Assembly (NCBI RefSeq): GCF_021033825.1
Contig: NZ_JAIFXZ010000001.1
Location: 372,001 to 436,000 of the forward strand
DNA: 64,000 bases
Origin: Dietzia aurantiaca
GTDB taxonomy: Bacteria > Actinomycetota > Actinomycetes > Mycobacteriales > Mycobacteriaceae
Direction: 5' to 3'
In this document: in pieces, positions 60,019 through 64,000 of the stretch
How positions within the stretch are numbered: the first letter of the stretch is position 1
How the letters are laid out: every line of letters begins with the position of its first letter
Program-made: the position numbers and the translations under genes
The notes under the pieces: generated by a model
Seen by the model: the letters and a program-made list of their open reading frames with translations, nothing else
The model's database searches: none
What the model was told of the DNA's origin: nothing

Positions 60019-60612
60019 GTGACTGAAAGCAATAGCCGGCGTCAGGTTCGTTGGCAGATGACCCGTGCAGCGCTACTCGACGCGACCGTGCAGTCACTCG
60101 TCCGTCACGGTTACGCGGGGACGACCATGGCGAAGATCCAGGAGTATGCGGGCGTCTCCCGCGGCTCTCTGACGCACCATTTCCCTTCAATGCAGGAACT
60201 TCTGGTGGTCGCGATCGGACACGTCGCCGACGGCCAACTACTCGAAATGTCCGCGATAGTCGGAAACCTGAACGAGAAGACAGACCCGCGACAACTGGTC
60301 CCCCTCGTGCACCGGTTCATGTCCGGACCACTCTTCGTCGCGGGACTCGAGCTTTGGCTGGCTGCTCGTACAGATGACGTGCTCCGTGACGCGCTGGTAC
60401 CGGTTCAGCGGGAATTCGGCCGTCGCCTGCGTACCGCCCTCGAGGACACCGGACTCACCGGCGCTGGCGCCCAGATAACACGCGATGACCTCGACATGCT
60501 GTTTGTCCTCCTGCGAGGGCTCGCTGTTACCCAGATCCTTCGAGGTGACGACGCCCGAGAGCGTCGCCTACTAGACATCTGGGCAAGCCAGATCGGCAGC
60601 AACCGCTCGTAG
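60019..60612 (+). CDS. TetR-family transcriptional regulator
   Basis: 197 residues from GTG 60019, supported by the leaderless -10. N-terminal helix-turn-helix: R-A-A-L-L-D-A-T-V-Q-S-L-V-R-H-G-Y-A-G-T-T-M-A-K-I-Q-E-Y-A-G-V-S-R-G-S-L-T-H-H-F; the C-terminal ligand domain is not assignable. Most likely an autoregulated repressor of the divergent CoA ligase/hydratase operon, released by an acyl-CoA (inference). Confidence 0.88.
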   Translation: MTESNSRRQVRWQMTRAALLDATVQSLVRHGYAGTTMAKIQEYAGVSRGSLTHHFPSMQELLVVAIGHVADGQLLEMSAIVGNLNEKTDPRQLVPLVHRFMSGPLFVAGLELWLAARTDDVLRDALVPVQREFGRRLRTALEDTGLTGAGAQITRDDLDMLFVLLRGLAVTQILRGDDARERRLLDIWASQIGSNRS

Positions 60613-60651
60613 CGGAGAGTGGCGAGCGGAGCCGTCGAGCCCCTGGACAGG

Positions 60652-62133
60652 TCATTCGGTCTCAGCCACCAGCTGTCCGATCTCCTCGAGCGAGATGGTG
60701 CCCGAGTCGAAGTAGCGCGAATGTGAGTTCCGCGCCGCCCCCGGGCCCGAGCCGGGTTCCGTCACGTCCACGGCGAATCCTCCGAAGTCCCCGCTTCCGG
60801 GCCGCTCGCCCAACACCCCCGTGATCGACCACCACGGCACCGCATCCCAGCGGCTCGCGACGCCCGCGACTTCCCGGTCGTGGGCCCGCCGTGATGCGCC
60901 GCCCTCGTCCACCCACTGCTGCTCGATCGAGTCGACCGCCGCGCCCGGGCTGCCGACGTGGATCATCAGGTCGGCCGCCAGTCCTTTCGCATCGGAGGCC
61001 GCCGCCCCGAGCGTCGCCGAGCCGTAGCTGTAGCCCACGGTCGTGTGCGGGGCGTCCTCGCCGTCCATCGCCTCGACCGCATCCAGGCCGGCGGCATACG
61101 TACGCAGGTCCTGGGCGTGCGCTCGTGCGGATGCCAGCGATCGACCCGCCTCGGCGATGGTGTCCGGCGCGTCATAACCCTGCCACGCCACCGACACGCA
61201 CGCCTTGGTCTCTGCATCGACCGGCACCATATCGACGGGCTCTGCGTCGCGAGCTGCCGGCGAGCGGACCTCGTCCGCCGCCTCACACATCGCCTCCGCA
61301 CGCTCGCCGGTTCGCCCGAGTGATTCGAGCGAGGATCCCGTGCCGGGCACCAGCGTCACGACCCGGTCCGCGGCATCCGGATTCTCGCTCGCCACCACCG
61401 CCCGACCATCGGCGTGCAGTGCGAGCAGATGCCGACGAGGGTCGGCGTCGAGGTACTCGGACAGCGTAGCGAGCCCCGGCCCCGCGGCCGCGAGCCCGGC
61501 GTCTGCCCCGCCACGGTCGAGGGCGTCGAGCAGCCGTCGCAATCGAGTCCGATTGAGGGCATCCCGCGCGGCCGATGACAACCCCGCTACCGACCCCAAC
61601 TCCGGGTTGTCGCGGGCCAGCCGCTCGCGGTCGGCAGGCCCGAGCGAGTGCCACAGGGCGGCGATCGCACGCGGGTCGTCGCCGGTCGTCCCGGACAGGT
61701 CGAGGCACGGCCGGGTATCCGGGTCCGCGGCACCGGCCAGCGCGTCCGCCGCCTCGCGAAGCCGCTGCACGAGCGCACGATCGGCATCGACCACGGCCGT
61801 GTGATCGCCAGAGCCGGGACGGGCGAGTTCGTCGTCGTCCCAACTCATCACCGCCCGCGCCAACCTCGCGCCTTCCACGCGCAGTACATCCGACAGGAAG
61901 AGACAGGCGCCGGCGATCATCCGCGACTCGGCGGCGGCATCGGCCACACTCCCCCGCGCGCGGCGTCCCACCCGGCCGAACCACCCCCCGCCCTCGGGGT
62001 CCGCGCCCAACCGGCGGGCGACCGTGTCCAGGTCCTCGGCCGCGTCCGACACCGCGCGCCCCACGGCGGCGGAGCGCGCCTCGGCGTGGTCGATGGCTGT
62101 GACCAGCGCCTCAGCCTGCGGCGCGGGAGACAC
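60652..62133 (-). CDS. DUF1023 alpha/beta hydrolase
   Basis: 493 residues from GTG 62133 (GAGGAGG 9 nt upstream; a TTG at 62142 is an alternative). An N-terminal all-alpha region (1-200) resembles WXG/LXG-type helical hairpins; the C-terminal half holds the hydrolase with nucleophile motif G-Y-S-Y-G-S and C-terminal S-H-S-R-Y-F-D. Proteins of this design are often paired with WXG100-like partners and linked to type VII secretion. Overlaps its partner gene by 23 nt. Confidence 0.75.
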   Translation of the reverse strand: MSPAPQAEALVTAIDHAEARSAAVGRAVSDAAEDLDTVARRLGADPEGGGWFGRVGRRARGSVADAAAESRMIAGACLFLSDVLRVEGARLARAVMSWDDDELARPGSGDHTAVVDADRALVQRLREAADALAGAADPDTRPCLDLSGTTGDDPRAIAALWHSLGPADRERLARDNPELGSVAGLSSAARDALNRTRLRRLLDALDRGGADAGLAAAGPGLATLSEYLDADPRRHLLALHADGRAVVASENPDAADRVVTLVPGTGSSLESLGRTGERAEAMCEAADEVRSPAARDAEPVDMVPVDAETKACVSVAWQGYDAPDTIAEAGRSLASARAHAQDLRTYAAGLDAVEAMDGEDAPHTTVGYSYGSATLGAAASDAKGLAADLMIHVGSPGAAVDSIEQQWVDEGGASRRAHDREVAGVASRWDAVPWWSITGVLGERPGSGDFGGFAVDVTEPGSGPGAARNSHSRYFDSGTISLEEIGQLVAETE

Positions 62134-62515
62134 GGTTCGCAACCTCCTCGTCGGCCTCCGCCAACAGTCCGACCCCGCGGGTCATGGCCCGGGCGATTCG
62201 TTCGGACTCCTCCGCGCTGTCTCGCGCCCGCCGCGCAAGCAGTGCCGCGCACTCCGCCAGCGCGGTTCCGCATAGCACGCCGCCCGGCACCGCGGCAGCC
62301 ATCCCGGACGCGGCCGCCGAGGCCTCCTCGAGTGCCCCGACCAGTTCCGCCGAGCGCGTCGCGCCGGCCTCCCCGGTCTCGCGGATCCGGACCGCCTGAC
62401 CCAGGACCGCCGCCTGCTGGAACGCCAGCAACTCCGCCCCGCCCTGCTCCGGCGCCGAACCGTGGCCCGGCCCCGACCCGGGCCGTGGGTCCGACGCTGA
62501 ATCCTGCTCCGCCAT
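62111..62515 (-). CDS. WXG100-like helical partner protein
   Basis: 134 residues. A short Gly/Pro/Ser-rich start, then Ala/Glu-rich helices with a central G-M-A-A-A-V-P-G-G turn; no Cys pair, no signal peptide. GGAG lies before the ATG. Gene order (small helical protein then a DUF1023 hydrolase, overlapping) fits an ESX-type secretion partner; no W-x-G motif is present, so this rests on context and fold prediction by eye. Confidence 0.55.
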   Translation of the reverse strand: MAEQDSASDPRPGSGPGHGSAPEQGGAELLAFQQAAVLGQAVRIRETGEAGATRSAELVGALEEASAAASGMAAAVPGGVLCGTALAECAALLARRARDSAEESERIARAMTRGVGLLAEADEEVANRVSRAAG

Positions 62516-62606
62516 CTGCCCCGCTCCCCTCCGGCCCGCACGCCCGGGCCGCTCAGGGAATCACGCTAGGTGCGGGCAGCGGCCATACAGCGCTCCTGGC
62601 AGGGTG

Positions 62607-62635
62607 CTGTGGATGAGGTGGACGACCATCCACAG
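62607..62635. promoter_or_regulatory. Inverted repeat upstream of the decarboxylase
   Basis: CTGTGGATG (62607-62615) and CATCCACAG (62627-62635), 9-bp perfect arms with an 11-bp spacer, in the 239-bp divergent gap. It is a candidate operator about 60 bp upstream of the -10 box TATAAG. Confidence 0.4.
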
Positions 62636-62705
62636 GGGCGCTCGCCCCGTCGAACGGTTCCGGCCGATCCTCCCTCCGGCGGCCGACAGCGGTTATAAGG
62701 TCTTT

Positions 62706-62753
62706 ATGACGATCTCGTCACTCAGCTGGCGATTCGCCTGGAAGGCAAAATGA
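62706..62753 (+). CDS. Candidate leaderless uORF, 15 aa
   Basis: MTISSLSWRFAWKAK. TATAAG (62694-62699) ends 6 nt before the ATG, the leaderless geometry. The stop (62751-62753) is 1 nt before the decarboxylase ATG at 62755, and GGAAGG inside the uORF can serve as the Shine-Dalgarno of the next gene, so translation could be coupled. Two Trp and one Phe codons are notable for an aromatic-acid decarboxylase gene, but this may be chance. Confidence 0.35.
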   Translation: MTISSLSWRFAWKAK

Positions 62754-62754
62754 C

Positions 62755-64000
62755 ATGACCACAGTCCGCGCCGCCACGTTCCGGCTCCTTCGCGAACTGG
62801 GGTTGACGACGATCTTCGGCAACCCCGGATCGACCGAGGAGACCTTCCTCGAGAATTTTCCCGACGACTTTCGGTACATACTCGGCCTTCAAGAGGCGAG
62901 CGTTGTGGCCGCCGCCGACGGATACGCGCAGGTCACCCGTCGACCTGTGCTCGTCAACGTGCATACCGCGGCCGGGGTGAGCAATGCGCTCGGCACTCTG
63001 GACTCGACTTTCCAGAACAAGACGCCGCTCATCCTCACCGCCGGCCAGCAGACCCGCGAGATGCTGCTCCTGGAGCCGTGGCTGGTGAACCCCGATCCGC
63101 AGTCGATCGCCTCCCCGTGGGTGAAGTGGGCGCACCAGCCCGCCCGCCCTCAGGATGTGCCGGCAGCATTCATGCGGGCGTACGCGATAGCAATGCAGCC
63201 GCCGCAGGGCCCGGTGTTCCTGTCCCTCCCGCTCGACGACTGGGACGCCGAGTCCACCGTCCCCACCGCGGTGCGCAGCGTGACCAGCCGCGTGGCCGCC
63301 GACCCCGACCGGTTGGCCGAGTTCGCCGCCGCCTTGGCCAGCGCGGAGAACCCGGTCCTGGTCTTCGGTTCCGACATCGCCCGCGGTGACGGCTGGGCCG
63401 AGGCCGTGACGCTGGCCGAGAGGTTGAACGCGCCCGTGTGGGCAGCGCCGTCGAGCGAGCGTGTCCCGTTCCCCGAGGATCACCGTTTGTACGCCGGCGG
63501 CCTGCCCTTCGCACAGGGCCTGCTGTCGGAGCGGCTCGCCGGACACGACGTGATCCTGGTGGTGGGCGCCCCCGTGTTCCGCTACTACCCGTGGGTTCCC
63601 GGTGCGTACATCCCCGCCGGCTCGCAGCTGCTGCACATCACCGACGACCCGGCCGAGTCCGGTCGCGCCCCGGTGGGTGACAGCCTGGTCTCCGACTCCA
63701 CGCTGGCGCTGCGCGGACTGGCCGAGATCCTCCCCGACCGCAGTGCCGACACGGTCGTCGACACCCAGGAGCACCGCCTGGCCCCGCACGCCTCCGCCGA
63801 GCCGCGCCCCGAGGACCCGGCCGACCACGACCCCCTCACCGCCCGGCAGCTGTTCCGGGTGCTTCGCTCGGCCACCCCCCACGACACCGTGATCGTCCAG
63901 GAGTCGCCCTCGAACATCGCCGACCTGCACTCCGAGTGGGAGTTCACCCAGCCGGACAGCTACTTCGCCATGGCCAGCGGCGCCCTCGGCTGGGACCTGC
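62755..64000 (+). CDS. Thiamine-diphosphate-dependent decarboxylase, benzoylformate decarboxylase-like (3' truncated by window)
   Basis: 415 codons are visible from ATG 62755; no stop before the edge. F-G-N-P-G-S-T-E-E-T-F-L, G-L-Q-E-A-S-V-V-A-A-A-D-G-Y-A (catalytic Glu), N-V-H-T-A-A-G-V-S-N-A-L-G and A-S-G-A-L-G-W-D-L match MdlC. The ThDP-binding G-D-G motif would lie beyond the edge. It decarboxylates 2-oxo acids such as phenylglyoxylate; the substrate is inferred from family resemblance. Confidence 0.85.
   Translation, partial: MTTVRAATFRLLRELGLTTIFGNPGSTEETFLENFPDDFRYILGLQEASVVAAADGYAQVTRRPVLVNVHTAAGVSNALGTLDSTFQNKTPLILTAGQQTREMLLLEPWLVNPDPQSIASPWVKWAHQPARPQDVPAAFMRAYAIAMQPPQGPVFLSLPLDDWDAESTVPTAVRSVTSRVAADPDRLAEFAAALASAENPVLVFGSDIARGDGWAEAVTLAERLNAPVWAAPSSERVPFPEDHRLYAGGLPFAQGLLSERLAGHDVILVVGAPVFRYYPWVPGAYIPAGSQLLHITDDPAESGRAPVGDSLVSDSTLALRGLAEILPDRSADTVVDTQEHRLAPHASAEPRPEDPADHDPLTARQLFRVLRSATPHDTVIVQESPSNIADLHSEWEFTQPDSYFAMASGALGWDL

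Noticed and set aside
62627-62635. CATCCACAG resembles a DnaA box
   Set aside because: It is a single site with one arm in a perfect inverted repeat; no cluster and no dnaA/dnaN nearby, so an operator is likelier than an origin.

Overview
The window is very GC-rich, densely coded DNA of a mycolic-acid actinomycete (order Mycobacteriales). The evidence is a mycolyltransferase-like esterase at the left edge, F420-dependent glucose-6-phosphate dehydrogenase, ergothioneine genes, a PknG/GlnH/GlnX set, a LytR_C protein and many lipoproteins. From memory of the Mycobacterium tuberculosis map, the backbone runs as the reverse of the Rv0390-Rv0435c segment: AAA ATPase, LytR_C, DUF3263, def, GNAT, xthA, thiC, thiG-S-O-E, Nudix, glnX-glnH-pknG, ackA-pta, fgd, metZ, rhodanese. 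Accessory genes are inserted between these blocks. A Dietzia-like genus is my guess; the sequence alone does not fix the genus.

Layout. 0-4.5 kb: secreted esterase, CDC48-like AAA ATPase, and a stand-alone LeuA-regulatory-domain-like protein preceded by a 13-codon leader peptide (Leu-Leu-Val-Val) and competing RNA hairpins. 4.6-11.2 kb: a six-gene Mrp Na+/H+ antiporter operon with A and B fused. 11.2-16.7 kb: lipoprotein, LytR_C, DUF3263, def, GNAT, xthA, ppk2. 16.7-20.8 kb: CoA-binding protein, arylsulfatase, CD225-like membrane protein, small acetyltransferase. 20.8-29.4 kb: thiamine genes (riboswitch-controlled thiC; thiO-thiS-thiG divergent from thiE) around an ABC exporter and two envelope-related genes. 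29.5-37.8 kb: PhoD-like phosphatase, Nudix-NYN fusion, glnX-glnH-pknG. 37.9-43.8 kb: ackA-pta, a frameshifted DUF222/HNH gene and a hypothetical gene. 44-49.9 kb: egtB-egtD, a quinone-reductase-like gene, and an operon of fgd, SUFU and an alkyltransferase homologue lacking its catalytic Cys. 50-54.3 kb: a SipW-type secretion cassette with lower GC in part. 54.3-64 kb: metZ, rhodanese, ferredoxin reductase, a TetR-controlled acyl-CoA ligase/enoyl-CoA hydratase pair, a WXG100-like/DUF1023 pair, and a truncated ThDP-dependent decarboxylase.

How genes work together. thiC makes the pyrimidine half of thiamine, thiO-thiS-thiG the thiazole half, and thiE joins them. GlnX/GlnH/PknG form the known amino-acid-sensing route to 2-oxoglutarate metabolism. 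AckA/Pta interconvert acetate and acetyl-CoA. EgtD and EgtB start ergothioneine synthesis. The Mrp complex handles Na+ and pH.

A recurrent regulatory feature is a TANNNT or CANNNT -10 box placed 6-8 nt before the start codon, the arrangement expected for leaderless mRNAs. I found it at about sixteen starts on both strands, including the leader peptide and both genes of the divergent thiO/thiE pair. No rRNA, tRNA, CRISPR array, insertion sequence or prophage was recognised.
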